Source: Erythrobacter sp. HKB08 | GTDB lineage: Bacteria; Pseudomonadota; Alphaproteobacteria; Sphingomonadales; Sphingomonadaceae | Direction of reading: 5' to 3' | Assembly (NCBI RefSeq): GCF_004114695.1 | Contig: NZ_CP035310.1 | Span: 966,001 to 1,030,000 of the forward strand | DNA: 64,000 bases | Part shown: positions 42,510 through 51,096 of the stretch, piece by piece | Position numbering within the stretch: position 1 is the first letter of the stretch | Layout: each line of letters begins with the position of its first letter | Notes under the pieces: model-generated | Told to the model about the DNA's origin: nothing | Seen by the model: the letters and a program-made list of their open reading frames with translations, nothing else | The model's database searches: none | Position numbers and translations under genes: made by a program

Positions 42510-43688
42510 ATGCTCGACCGTCTCGAACCGCAATCGCCCGACGCGCTGCTGGCGCTCATCAAGCTCCACGCCGCCGACGAGCGCGAGGACAAGATCGACC
42601 TTGGCGTCGGCGTCTATCGCACCGACGACGGGGCGACCCCCGTATTCAAGTCGATCAAGGCCGCCGAAGAGGCGCTGATCGGCGAACAGCAGAGCAAGTC
42701 CTATCTCGGGCCTGAAGGCGACCTCGGCTTCGTCCACTCGCTGATGCCCTATATCTTCGGCAAGGACGCGACGATGGGCGGCCGGATCGAAGGCATGCAG
42801 ACGCCCGGCGGCACCGGCGCTGTCCGCCTCGCCGCTGCGGTTGCCAAGCATGCCGGCGCAACCCGCATCCACATGGGCACGCCCAGTTGGCCGAACCACG
42901 CGCAGATCTTCCGCGATCTCGATCTCGAAGTGGCCGCTTTCGACCATGCCAATGCGGACGGAACGGCAAACCTCGAAGCGGTGCTCGAAGCGATCCGCGG
43001 GGCGGGCGAGAACGAAGCCGTCCTGCTGCATGGCTGCTGTCACAACCCGACCGGTATCGACTACACGCCCGCGCAATGGGTCGAGATCGCCGAAGCGCTG
43101 GCCGAAAGCCCCGCGCTGCCGATCCTCGATGTCGCCTATCACGGCCTTGGCCACGGGCTCGAGCAGGATGCCTATGGCGTGCGGCGCGTGCTGAACGCGG
43201 TCGACGAGGCACTGATCGCCTACAGCTGCGACAAGAACTTCGGCATGTACCGCGACCGTGTCGGCGCGCTTTATGTGATGGCGAAGAATTCGAGCGGGCT
43301 CGACCCGATCCTCTCGAACCTCAATGCGCTGGCTCGTGCGAGCTGGTCGATGCCGCCGGACCACGGCGGCGCAGCGGTGCGGCTGGTGCTGCGCGACGAC
43401 ACGCGCAGGCAGCAGTGGCTCGACGAGCTGGAATCGATGCGTAATCGCCTGCGCTGGGTGCGTGAGCGCTTGGCTGCGGCCGACAACCAGGTGAGCGGCC
43501 TCGATCTCGCCCCGCTGGCGGAGCAGAACGGGATGTTCGCGATGCTGAAGCTCGACAAGGACCAGATCGCGCGCCTGCGCGAAGAGCACGCGGTCTATAT
43601 GGCGGGCTCGGGCCGGATCAACGTGGCCGGTCTGACCAAGGGCAATATCGACAAGTTCATCGCTGCCCTGGCCGACGTCGCGGGTTAG
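42510..43688 (+). CDS. Aromatic/aspartate aminotransferase (class I, PLP)
   Basis: The 392-residue enzyme starts MLDRLEPQSPDALLALIKLH and belongs to the class Ia aminotransferases (AspC/TyrB). It has IDLGVGVYRTDDGATPVFKS, YLGPEGDLGF, GGTGAVRLAAAVAKH, CCHNPTGIDYTPAQW, and the PLP lysine in YSCDKNFGMYRDRVGALYVM near residue 240. GSGRINVAGL near the end binds the substrate carboxylate. It would transfer amino groups between aspartate or aromatic amino acids and 2-oxoglutarate. AAGGGAG lies just before the start; a TTG 36 bases upstream is open but less likely. Confidence 0.9.
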   Translation: MLDRLEPQSPDALLALIKLHAADEREDKIDLGVGVYRTDDGATPVFKSIKAAEEALIGEQQSKSYLGPEGDLGFVHSLMPYIFGKDATMGGRIEGMQTPGGTGAVRLAAAVAKHAGATRIHMGTPSWPNHAQIFRDLDLEVAAFDHANADGTANLEAVLEAIRGAGENEAVLLHGCCHNPTGIDYTPAQWVEIAEALAESPALPILDVAYHGLGHGLEQDAYGVRRVLNAVDEALIAYSCDKNFGMYRDRVGALYVMAKNSSGLDPILSNLNALARASWSMPPDHGGAAVRLVLRDDTRRQQWLDELESMRNRLRWVRERLAAADNQVSGLDLAPLAEQNGMFAMLKLDKDQIARLREEHAVYMAGSGRINVAGLTKGNIDKFIAALADVAG

Positions 43689-44305
43689 CTCGCGCGCAGG
43701 CTTTCCATGCGTTTCAAATAACGGGCAAGTACGTCGATCTCGAGATTGACGGCATCGCCCGCCGCGAGCGTCCCGAGCGTGGTGACTTCACCGGTGTGCG
43801 GAATGATGTTGAGCATGAAGTCGCATGCCCCGTCGCTCTGGTCTTCGACCGAGTTCACTGTCAGCGACACACCGTCGACGGTGATCGATCCCTTCGCCGC
43901 GATGTAAGGCGCCAGCTCGGCAGGCGCGCGGATGACGAGACGCGTCGAATCGCCGATATCCGCGACCTCGACCACCTTGCCGACCGCATCGACATGGCCG
44001 GTGACGATATGGCCGCCGAGTTCGTCACCCATCTTGAGCGCGCCTTCGAGGTTGAGCTTGCGCCCCTCGGTCCACAGGCCCGGCACGCTGCGCGACACGG
44101 TCTCTCCGGACACATCGACCGCGAACCAGCTATCGCCCTTCGCGCCGCCACGATCGACCACCGTCAGGCAGACGCCCGAACAGGCGATCGACGCGCCGAT
44201 GGCCATGGCTTCAGGGTCGAACGGGCAGGCGATGCGGATATGCAGGTCGCCGCGCTGCTCGACGCTTTCGATGGTTCCGATTGCAGTGATGATGCCGGTG
44301 AACAG
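43685..44305 (-). CDS. ribE: Riboflavin synthase alpha subunit, apparent CTG start
   Basis: The enzyme dismutates two 6,7-dimethyl-8-ribityllumazine molecules into riboflavin. Its canonical N-terminus is FTGIITAIGTIESVEQRGDL, and the codon before that Phe is CTG, preceded by AGGAGG with five bases of spacing and by the ribD stop. The first ATG lies 33 codons further in and would remove the conserved MFTGII strand. The two internal barrels are seen, with GASIACSGVCLTVV and KGSITVDGVSLTVNSV as matching repeats. With the CTG start the length is 206 residues, normal for the family. Confidence 0.88.
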   Translation of the reverse strand: MFTGIITAIGTIESVEQRGDLHIRIACPFDPEAMAIGASIACSGVCLTVVDRGGAKGDSWFAVDVSGETVSRSVPGLWTEGRKLNLEGALKMGDELGGHIVTGHVDAVGKVVEVADIGDSTRLVIRAPAELAPYIAAKGSITVDGVSLTVNSVEDQSDGACDFMLNIIPHTGEVTTLGTLAAGDAVNLEIDVLARYLKRMESLRAS

Positions 44306-44316
44306 ATGCGCCTCCT

Positions 44317-45291
44317 CTAGCGGGTGCGCTCATAGGCTTCGAACGTGTCGCTGCCAAGCTGGCGCCGTTCGACCATGCGCCAGCGGCGGTGCGCATCGCC
44401 GAGCGAGGCCAGGCCGATGTCGCCGATTGCGGGTCGTCCGCCGCCGATGAGGATCGGAGCGCGATAGATTTCGAGCCGGTCGACGAGGTCTTCCTCGAGG
44501 AACCCCGCCGCCGTCTGCGCGCCGCCTTCCACATAGAGGTACTGGATGCCGTCGAGATTCGCGATCTGGCCCGGCGCATTGATGACCCGCACCCCATCGG
44601 GCGGGATGCCGCGCGTCAGGAGGATGCGCTGCGGACTGCGATCATCGAGGCCCGGCAGGCGGACATCGAGGCGCGGCTGGTCCGCGCGCCAGGTGCCGCC
44701 GCCGACGAGGATCGCATCGCTCATGGCGCGGCGCGAGTGGACATGCGCGCGGGCTTCCTCGCCGGTGATCCACTGGCTATCGCCGCTGGCAGTAGCGATG
44801 CATCCGTCGAGCGACATGGCGAGCTTGAGCGTGACATGCGGTCGGCCAAGTTCCCGCACGGCAAGGTATCCGGCGAGGCTGGCGCGCGAGGCTTCGCAGG
44901 GCATGTGCTCGGCTTCGACGCCGCCATCCTTCAGGATTTCGAGGCCTTCGCCTGCGGTGCGGGGATCGGGGTCGAGTACGCCGAACACGCAGCGGCCGAC
45001 TTCGGCCTCGACGATCGAGGAGGCGCAGGACGGGCCGCGCTGCGACCGGTGTGCACAGGGTTCGAGCGAGCAGTAGAGCGTCGCACCCTTCGCCGCCTCG
45101 CCCGCCTGCGCGAGCGCAACGGCTTCTGCATGGGGGCGTCCGCCGGCCTGTGTCCAGCCGCGTCCGACAACCTTGCCTTCGGCGACGATGATCGCCCCGA
45201 CCGCAGGGTTGGGCGCACTGATGGGCCGGGCACGCGCGGCGAGGCGAGCCGCCGCGGCCAGCCAGTCGGCATCACTCGGCCGAGGTGTCAC
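44317..45291 (-). CDS. ribD: Bifunctional riboflavin deaminase-reductase RibD
   Basis: The 324-residue protein has an N-terminal cytidine-deaminase-like domain with zinc ligands in GGRPHAEAVALAQAG and LYCSLEPCAHRSQRGPSC, and a C-terminal reductase domain (RPHVTLKLAMSLDGCIATAS, SDAILVGGGTWRADQPRLDV, YLYVEGGAQTAAGFLEEDLV). It catalyses the second and third steps of riboflavin synthesis. No ATG fits; a GTG at 45291 gives VTPRPSDADWLAAAARLAAR, in line with family N-termini, and overlaps the end of the upstream gene by 20 bases. ribE follows 11 bases after its stop. Confidence 0.92.
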   Translation of the reverse strand: MTPRPSDADWLAAAARLAARARPISAPNPAVGAIIVAEGKVVGRGWTQAGGRPHAEAVALAQAGEAAKGATLYCSLEPCAHRSQRGPSCASSIVEAEVGRCVFGVLDPDPRTAGEGLEILKDGGVEAEHMPCEASRASLAGYLAVRELGRPHVTLKLAMSLDGCIATASGDSQWITGEEARAHVHSRRAMSDAILVGGGTWRADQPRLDVRLPGLDDRSPQRILLTRGIPPDGVRVINAPGQIANLDGIQYLYVEGGAQTAAGFLEEDLVDRLEIYRAPILIGGGRPAIGDIGLASLGDAHRRWRMVERRQLGSDTFEAYERTR

Positions 45292-45736
45292 CAGTGCCTG
45301 TCTCTGTTTCGCGGCCGAGAAGTTCCGCCCGCTGGCGCGCTTCCTCGGCTTCTTCACGGGCGCGCTCTTCAGCGATCTCGCGTTCCATTTCCTCGGTATC
45401 GAGCCCGGTCGCCTGACCAAGCGCACGATAAAGCTCGCGGCGGCGCTCCTCGCGTTCTTCGCGTGCCTGGCGCAGCGCATCCTGCTGTTCCTGGTTGGCG
45501 CGGTTGGACGCGAGGATCTCCTCGTCGCTGCGTCCTTCCTCGAAGGTCGAGATGTAGATCACTTCGGGCTCGGCCGGCAGTCCGATGACGCGTTCCTGCG
45601 TGAACAGGAAGATCAGGCCGAAAGTCATCAGCATCGATACGCCGAGGATCGGCCAGCGATGCGGGTTGGGGCGAGAGAACTCGCTCCAGAAATCCTTGAT
45701 GCCCGGAACGGGATTGAGGCGGCGGAGAAAACGCAT
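45272..45736 (-). CDS. Single-TM protein with charged coiled-coil tail, unknown function
   Basis: The 154-residue protein begins MRFLRRLNPVPGIKDFWSEF, with one transmembrane helix around residues 30-48 (WPILGVSMLMTFGLIFLFTQ). A highly charged, Glu/Arg-rich coiled coil follows (EEREERRRELYRALGQATGL, AEERAREEAEEARQRAELLG). No named family is evident. Its 3' end overlaps the GTG start of ribD, so it is translationally linked to the riboflavin genes. An ATG at 45748 would add four residues. Confidence 0.6.
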   Translation of the reverse strand: MRFLRRLNPVPGIKDFWSEFSRPNPHRWPILGVSMLMTFGLIFLFTQERVIGLPAEPEVIYISTFEEGRSDEEILASNRANQEQQDALRQAREEREERRRELYRALGQATGLDTEEMEREIAEERAREEAEEARQRAELLGRETETGTGDTSAE

Positions 45737-45784
45737 GGTGCGCAACATAGGCGCTCGCGCGGCGCTTCGCCAGTGAAAGCGCCC

Positions 45785-46507
45785 TTATCCGAAATGGCGG
45801 TAGAGCGAGCGCCCGTGCTGTTTCAGCCAGCCGTCTGCGGCGCGGATATCGTGTTCGAAGATCGATGCGAGGAAGGCGTGGAACTGCGGCCCGTGGTCGA
45901 AATGGACGAGGTGCGCGACTTCGTGCGCCACGACCGAGCGGCGCACTTCGTCGCTCGCCATGACGAGCCGCCAGTTGATCCTCACCGTGCCGGAAGTCGA
46001 GCAGCTGCCCCAGCGACGCTTGGCGCTCGACAGGGCGAGGCTTGGCGCTTCGACCTCTGCGCGCTCGCAATAGAATGCGAGGTCGGCGTGGAGCAATTCC
46101 TTGGCCTCTGCCTTGAGCCAGCGCTCCACGCGGGCGGAGATGGATTCCTCCGGGCCGCCGAGGTGGAGGGCGTCCTGCGCGAAAGCGACCCTGCGCGGCT
46201 TGGTCGCATCCCACTCGATCCTCACCGGAGCTCCGCGGAAGGCGATCTCGCTCCCATGACCGACCGAGGTGCGCGGCTGCGACTTGGCGAGCTGCCTGCC
46301 GAGCCATTCCTCTCGCGAACGGGCGAATTCGAGCGCCTCGCGCGTCCGTCCCCAGCGCGGGATCGAGATGCGCACGGCGCTGCCGTCGGGTTCCATCCGC
46401 ATGGTCATCCGCTTTGCCGTGGGATGGCGCCGGATGTGCAGCGGGATCATCTTCCCGCCGATCTCGATCCGGGGATCCTGCATGTCGGGGCGCAGCCAGT
46501 CGATCAT
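45785..46507 (-). CDS. YgjP/M48-type zinc metallopeptidase
   Basis: The 240-residue protein has an N-terminal beta-rich domain (HIRRHPTAKRMTMRMEPDGS, RISIPRW) and a C-terminal DUF45/WLM-type protease domain. That domain carries AKRRWGSCSTSGTVRINWRL and the zinc motif VVAHEVAHLVHFDHGPQFH, where HEVAH supplies two His and a later His completes the site. This is the YgjP/SprT-like group (COG1451), cytoplasmic and poorly characterised. It starts four bases after the end of the preceding YcgN-type gene, so they likely form one transcript with SCO. Confidence 0.85.
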   Translation of the reverse strand: MIDWLRPDMQDPRIEIGGKMIPLHIRRHPTAKRMTMRMEPDGSAVRISIPRWGRTREALEFARSREEWLGRQLAKSQPRTSVGHGSEIAFRGAPVRIEWDATKPRRVAFAQDALHLGGPEESISARVERWLKAEAKELLHADLAFYCERAEVEAPSLALSSAKRRWGSCSTSGTVRINWRLVMASDEVRRSVVAHEVAHLVHFDHGPQFHAFLASIFEHDIRAADGWLKQHGRSLYRHFG

Positions 46508-46511
46508 CGCA

Positions 46512-46940
46512 TCAGTCCCACTCGACCACATGATGTTCGAGGGGCCCTGCATCGATCTCGCTGACGACCCGCCCGGCTACCGATACCCCGGCCTGCTTGA
46601 TCGTCTCCCGGCTGCCGGAGAGAAGGTAGTGCCATTCCCGCAGCGGCTTGCCCTCTGCCCGCAGGCGATAGGCGCAGGTCGAGGGTAGCCATGGCACATC
46701 GTCGATGATCTTCATTGTGAGGCGCAGGCAGTCCGGCACGAAAGCCTTTCGGTTGCGATAGTCCGAGCATCGTGCGGTTTCGCAATCGAGCAGCTTGCAG
46801 GCGACATTGGTATGCTCGACCTCGCCGGTGTCGGCATCTTCGAGCTTGTGCAGGCAGCACTTGCCGCAACCGTCGCACAGGGCCTCCCATTCCTCCCGCG
46901 TCAGTTCGGCAAGGGGAAGCTCCCAGAACCTGTCCCTCAT
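46512..46940 (-). CDS. YcgN/UPF0260 family cysteine-cluster protein
   Basis: The 142-residue protein shows the family pattern: [20 protein letters not shown] followed by [11 protein letters not shown], then [49 protein letters not shown] and HYLLSG. The eight or more conserved cysteines suggest a zinc or iron-sulfur site, as in the CxxCxxCC group; function is unknown. The frame is open far upstream, but the ATG overlapping the SCO stop (ATGA) gives the normal length. Confidence 0.88.
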   Translation of the reverse strand: MRDRFWELPLAELTREEWEALCDGCGKCCLHKLEDADTGEVEHTNVACKLLDCETARCSDYRNRKAFVPDCLRLTMKIIDDVPWLPSTCAYRLRAEGKPLREWHYLLSGSRETIKQAGVSVAGRVVSEIDAGPLEHHVVEWD

Positions 46941-47557
46941 CGCACCCAGCGCTCGAGCTCCGCCGCGACACCCTCCGGCCCTTTGTCGGTCGGTACGATG
47001 CCCAGCGGTTCGCCCTGCGGTCCGAACAGGTAGGTGAAGGTGGAATGCTCCATCAGATAGCCGCCCTCGGCAGTTTCCTCGCCCTTGATCGCGACGACAC
47101 CGAAATCCTCGGCGACCTTGGCGATCTGTTCGGGCGTTCCGGTGAGGCCGATGAGGCGCGGGTGGAAATTGTCGATGAACTCGCCGACGACTTCCGGCGT
47201 ATCGCGCTCCGGATCGATGGTGACGAAGATCGGCTGCACCTTGGCACCGAGCTCCGGGTTCTCCTGCTCGAAGCTCGAGAGGCCTTGCGAGAAGCGTCCG
47301 ACGTCGGTCGGGCATATGTCGGGGCAATAGGCGAAGCCGAAATAGACCAGCCGGTATTGCCCGTCGAAATCGCTCCAGCTCACGTCCTTGCCTTCATCCG
47401 AAGTAAGCGTGAACTCGCCCCCGATTTCCGAGCCGCGCAGGTCGACCCCGTCGGGCGAGGGCCCCACCGGTTCGGAACCTGCGCTGCAGGCGGCGATTGC
47501 AAGGGAAAGCGGAGCGATGAGACAAAGCAGGGGGCGAAGCATGGCGCGACGCTTCAT
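46937..47557 (-). CDS. SCO family copper chaperone/thioredoxin-like protein
   Basis: The 206-residue lipoprotein-like protein has a signal ending [10 protein letters not shown], then a thioredoxin fold with the copper-binding CxxxC in [20 protein letters not shown] and the distant His in [23 protein letters not shown] proteins deliver copper to the CuA site of cytochrome c oxidase or act as thiol-redox proteins in the periplasm. No cytochrome oxidase gene is adjacent. It is the first of three genes coupled on the minus strand. Confidence 0.9.
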   Translation of the reverse strand: MKRRAMLRPLLCLIAPLSLAIAACSAGSEPVGPSPDGVDLRGSEIGGEFTLTSDEGKDVSWSDFDGQYRLVYFGFAYCPDICPTDVGRFSQGLSSFEQENPELGAKVQPIFVTIDPERDTPEVVGEFIDNFHPRLIGLTGTPEQIAKVAEDFGVVAIKGEETAEGGYLMEHSTFTYLFGPQGEPLGIVPTDKGPEGVAAELERWVR

Positions 47558-47626
47558 GCTCTGCTAATCGGCACTGCACAAGAGGGCGAGTCATGCCCTG
47601 AACCGAATTTTGGAAGGACGTTACCC

Positions 47627-48247
47627 ATGGCCCGCGCGTTTGTTCGCAAGGCTCTCATCTTGGCCTCTCTCGCAGCCCTGGCGGCCCCTGCCGCCGCGCA
47701 GATTTTCTCCGACGGCTACGAGTTCCTCAAGGCCGTGAAGGATCGCGACGGTGAAGCCGTTACCAATGCCCTGAACGAACCGGGCTCGGTCGTCGTCAAC
47801 ACGCGCGACAAGGCCAATGGCGAAACCGCGCTGCACATCGTGACCAAGCGCCGCGACGTCACGTGGATCAAGTTCCTTTCGCAGCGCGGGGCGAACCCCA
47901 ATATCGCAGATCGCAACGGCGTGACGCCGCTGGTCCTCGCAGTAAATCTCGGCTTCGTCGAAGGTGTCGAGGAACTGCTCAAGGCCGGTGCAGATGTCGA
48001 TGTGTCGAACGATGCGGGCGAGACGCCGCTGATTTCCTCGGTCCACCGGCGCGATACCGCGCTGATGCGCCTGCTGCTCGAAAACGGCGCGAATCCGGAC
48101 AGGACGGACAATTCGGGTCGTTCGGCGCGCGACTACGTGGCGCTGATGAACGGGAACACCATCCTGGTCGATTTGCTGAATGAGCACGACAAGAAGGCCT
48201 CGGAGGAATCCGACGCCGCGCAGCAGACCTACGGCCCTTCCTTCTGA
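47627..48247 (+). CDS. Periplasmic ankyrin-repeat protein
   Basis: The 206-residue protein has a signal peptide (KALILASLAALAAPAAAQ) and then about four ankyrin repeats: NGETALHIVTKRRDVTWIKF, NGVTPLVLAVNLGFVEGVEE, AGETPLISSVHRRDTALMRL and SGRSARDYVALMNGNTILVD. Ankyrin repeats mediate protein binding; the periplasmic partner is unknown. TGGAAGGACG gives a good ribosome binding site. Its stop overlaps the COQ9 start, so the two are co-transcribed. Confidence 0.85.
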   Translation: MARAFVRKALILASLAALAAPAAAQIFSDGYEFLKAVKDRDGEAVTNALNEPGSVVVNTRDKANGETALHIVTKRRDVTWIKFLSQRGANPNIADRNGVTPLVLAVNLGFVEGVEELLKAGADVDVSNDAGETPLISSVHRRDTALMRLLLENGANPDRTDNSGRSARDYVALMNGNTILVDLLNEHDKKASEESDAAQQTYGPSF

Positions 48248-48906
48248 TGACCGAATACGCCGACATGACGCTCGACGAGCTGCGGCTCGCTCTCGCTCCC
48301 GAAGTCGGCAACTCGGCCGTGTTCGACGGCTGGAGCGACCAGGCGGTCGAAATCGCTGCGGACATGGCGGGTGCCGATCCGGACGTCGCGCGGCTCGCCT
48401 ATCCCGGCGGCGCGATGGACATGATTGCCGCATGGATCGAGAGCGTCGATGCCGCGATGATCGCCAGCTTCTCGCAGGAAGACCTCGCGAAACTGCCGAT
48501 CCGCGAGCGGATTCGCACGCTGGTGCAGTTCCGGCTCGATGCGATTGCCGGTCAGGAAGAGGCGCTGCGGCGCGCGACCGCGATCATGGCCATGCCGCAG
48601 AACGCGGCGAAATCGCTCAAGACCGGCTGGAACTCGGCCGACCTGATGTGGCGGCTCGCCGGCGACACGGCGACCGACTACAACCACTATACGAAGCGTA
48701 CGATCCTCGCCGGCATCTATGCCGCGACGCTCGCGGTGTTTGCCGAGGACGATTCGGAAGGCAAGGCCGAGACCCGCGCCTTCCTCGACCGCCGTATTGA
48801 AGGCGTAATGAAATTCGAGAAGGCCAAGGCCAAATGGCTCAACCCGCAGGGTGAAACCTTCAGCCTCACGCGCTTCCTCGGACGCCTGCGCTATCCGGCG
48901 AACTGA
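48247..48906 (+). CDS. COQ9 family ubiquinone biosynthesis protein
   Basis: The 219-residue protein belongs to COQ9, a TetR-like all-helical lipid-binding protein that presents ubiquinone precursors to COQ7-type hydroxylases. Characteristic parts are VFDGWSDQAVEIAADMAGAD near residue 25 and SADLMWRLAGDTATDYNHYT near residue 130. KRTILAGIYAATLAVFAEDD follows, close to the mitochondrial COQ9 sequence style. Its presence supports an alphaproteobacterial origin. The start codon shares a base with the ankyrin gene stop. Confidence 0.9.
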   Translation: MTEYADMTLDELRLALAPEVGNSAVFDGWSDQAVEIAADMAGADPDVARLAYPGGAMDMIAAWIESVDAAMIASFSQEDLAKLPIRERIRTLVQFRLDAIAGQEEALRRATAIMAMPQNAAKSLKTGWNSADLMWRLAGDTATDYNHYTKRTILAGIYAATLAVFAEDDSEGKAETRAFLDRRIEGVMKFEKAKAKWLNPQGETFSLTRFLGRLRYPAN

Positions 48907-48924
48907 TCCGCCTGCCATTCACTA

Positions 48925-48944
48925 TTGATAATCAGTTGCAATTA
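48925..48944. promoter_or_regulatory. Candidate Fur-type box upstream of feoAB
   Basis: TTGATAATCAGTTGCAATTA resembles the Fur recognition pattern built from GATAAT-like hexamers and lies 28 bases upstream of the preferred feoA start. Its location fits iron-dependent repression of ferrous iron uptake; the match is partial. Confidence 0.45.
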
Positions 48945-48971
48945 GCTGGTGCCTCTGGCAGCGCGCTGCGC

Positions 48972-49211
48972 ATGACGCTGGATGGAATCAAACTGGGCAG
49001 CCGCGTGCGGATTATCGCGGTCGACTGGGACAGTATTGCGATCGAGGATGCCAAGCGCCTGCGTGCGCTCGGGATCGACGACGGCGCGGAAATCGCGCTC
49101 GCGCACCGCGGCGTTTTCGGCACGCGCGACCCGCTGGCCGTAAGCATCGGTCGCACCACAATCGCCATTCGCCGCTCGCATGCGCAGGCCATGACGGTGG
49201 AGGTCCAATGA
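48972..49211 (+). CDS. feoA: FeoA family protein
   Basis: The 79-residue protein reads MTLDGIKLGSRVRIIAVDWD and later LRALGIDDGAEIALAHRGVF and VSIGRTTIAIRRSHAQAMTV. This is the SH3-like FeoA fold that assists FeoB in ferrous iron import. A TTG start 36 bases upstream is open, but it would fall inside the candidate Fur box, and the ATG gives the usual FeoA length. The stop overlaps the feoB ATG. Confidence 0.88.
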   Translation: MTLDGIKLGSRVRIIAVDWDSIAIEDAKRLRALGIDDGAEIALAHRGVFGTRDPLAVSIGRTTIAIRRSHAQAMTVEVQ

Positions 49212-51061
49212 CCCGCCTTCGCCGTGCCGCGCTCGTCGGCAACCCCAATGCCGGCAAGAGCGCCCTGTTCAACGCGCTGACCGGTGCGCGCCAGAAAATC
49301 GCCAACTATCCCGGCGTGACGGTCGAACGAAAAGTCGGCCGGATCGAATTGCCCAGCGGCGAACCGATCGAGCTGGTCGACCTGCCCGGCAGCTATTCTT
49401 TCGACGCATCCAGCCCCGACGAGGAAGTGACCCGCAAGGTCGTGATGGGCGAATTCCCGGGCGAGGCGAAGCCCGATGCGCTCGTCCTCGTGCTCGACGC
49501 AGCCAATCTCGAGCAGCACCTGGTCTTCGCGCAGGAAGTCATCGAGCTGGGCGTGCCGACCGTGGTCGCGCTCAACATGGTCGACCTCGCAGAGCGCGAC
49601 GGGCTGACGCTCGATCCTGCAGCCCTGTCGCAAGCGCTGGGCATCCCGGTCATCTCGACCGTTGCCGTGCGCCGCAAGGGATTGGGCGAACTGCTCGAAG
49701 CCATCGGCAGCGCCGAGGCGAAGGCCGAGACGATGGATCATGCCGAACCGCGTCCGCACATCACCCTGCCGGAGCGCCGCCTGACCGCGCGCAACATCGC
49801 CAAGGCGGCAATCCTTGCCGAAAGCCGCGAGCGGCGCCTGCATGCGGGCCTCGACAAGGTGTTGCTCAACCCGTGGCTCGGCCCGCTCGTCCTGCTCGGC
49901 CTGCTCTTCGTGATCTTCCAGGCGGTCTTTGCCTGGGCGACGCCGTTCGCCGATGCGCTAGACGCAGGTGCGGGCGCAGCCTCGCAATGGGTCGTTGCCA
50001 ATTTCCCCGAAGGTTTCCTGCGCGATCTCGTGACCGAAGGCATTATCGCAGGCGTCGGTTCGGTCGTCGTCTTCCTGCCGCAGATCGTCATCCTCTTCGC
50101 CTTCATCCTCGTCATGGAGGCTAGCGGGTACATGGCCCGCGCGGCCTTCGTGATGGACCGCCTGATGGCGAGCGTCGGCCTGTCGGGGCGCAGCTTCATC
50201 CCGCTGCTTTCCAGTTTCGCCTGCGCAATCCCGGGCATCATGGCGACCCGCAGCATCGCCGATCCGAAAGACCGGCTGACGACGATCCTCATCGCGCCGC
50301 TTATGACCTGTTCGGCGCGCCTTCCGGTCTATGCCGTGATCATTGCCGCGGTCATCCCGGCGACGAGTGTGGGGCCCGGCATCGGCCTCCAGGGGCTGGT
50401 GCTGTTCGCGCTGTATGTCGCCGGGATCGTCGGCGCGATGGTCGTTGCGCTGGTCCTTCGCCGCTCGGTCACCAAGGGGCAGGCGAGCGGCTTCATCATG
50501 GAACTGCCGCGCTACCAGTGGCCGCGCCCCAAGGACATGCTCATCGGCCTGTGGCAACGTGCGTGGGTCTTCCTGCGCCGTGCGGGCACGATCATCTTCG
50601 CTGCGACGGTCGTCCTGTGGCTGCTGCTGACCTTCCCCAAGGCCGATCCGGGCGAGAGCCAGATCGATGCAAGCTTCGCCGGCCAGATCGCCAGCGCAAT
50701 GCACCCGGCTTTCGAGCCGGTCGGTTTCAACCGCGAAATGACGCTTGCGCTCGTGCCCGCCATGGCGGCGCGCGAAGTTGCGGTCTCTTCCCTTGCGACG
50801 ACCTATGCGGTCGAATCGGAAGACGAGGACGCGACCATGGAGGCGCTCGAAACCGAGGTCGCCAAGCGCTGGAGCCTGCCGACTGCGCTCGCCTTCCTCG
50901 CGTGGTTCGTCTTCGCACCGCAATGCGTTTCGACCATCGCAGTCGCGCGGCGGGAAACAAACGGGTGGAAATGGCCCGCCTTCATGGTTGGGTATTTGTT
51001 CGCGCTCGCTTACATCTTCGCGGGAATCACTTACTGGAGCGCGCTCGCCCTGGGGCTTTAG
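49208..51061 (+). CDS. feoB: Ferrous iron transporter FeoB
   Basis: The 617-residue protein has an N-terminal G domain: G1 GNPNAGKSALFNAL, G2 YPGVTVERKVG, G3 DLPGSYSFDASSPDEE, and G4 NMVD. A membrane domain of about eight helices with the two Gate motifs follows, including FVMDRLMASVGLSGRSFIPL and FACAIPGIMATR, then ITLPAARLPVYA-type sequence (LMTCSARLPVYAVIIAAV) and a second gate-like repeat. It is shorter than the 773-residue E. coli protein, as in many alphaproteobacteria. It imports Fe(II) across the inner membrane, with FeoA immediately upstream. Confidence 0.95.
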   Translation: MTRLRRAALVGNPNAGKSALFNALTGARQKIANYPGVTVERKVGRIELPSGEPIELVDLPGSYSFDASSPDEEVTRKVVMGEFPGEAKPDALVLVLDAANLEQHLVFAQEVIELGVPTVVALNMVDLAERDGLTLDPAALSQALGIPVISTVAVRRKGLGELLEAIGSAEAKAETMDHAEPRPHITLPERRLTARNIAKAAILAESRERRLHAGLDKVLLNPWLGPLVLLGLLFVIFQAVFAWATPFADALDAGAGAASQWVVANFPEGFLRDLVTEGIIAGVGSVVVFLPQIVILFAFILVMEASGYMARAAFVMDRLMASVGLSGRSFIPLLSSFACAIPGIMATRSIADPKDRLTTILIAPLMTCSARLPVYAVIIAAVIPATSVGPGIGLQGLVLFALYVAGIVGAMVVALVLRRSVTKGQASGFIMELPRYQWPRPKDMLIGLWQRAWVFLRRAGTIIFAATVVLWLLLTFPKADPGESQIDASFAGQIASAMHPAFEPVGFNREMTLALVPAMAAREVAVSSLATTYAVESEDEDATMEALETEVAKRWSLPTALAFLAWFVFAPQCVSTIAVARRETNGWKWPAFMVGYLFALAYIFAGITYWSALALGL

Positions 51062-51096
51062 GCGCGCTTCTCGAAATCTAGCGAAGGAAGCGAATT

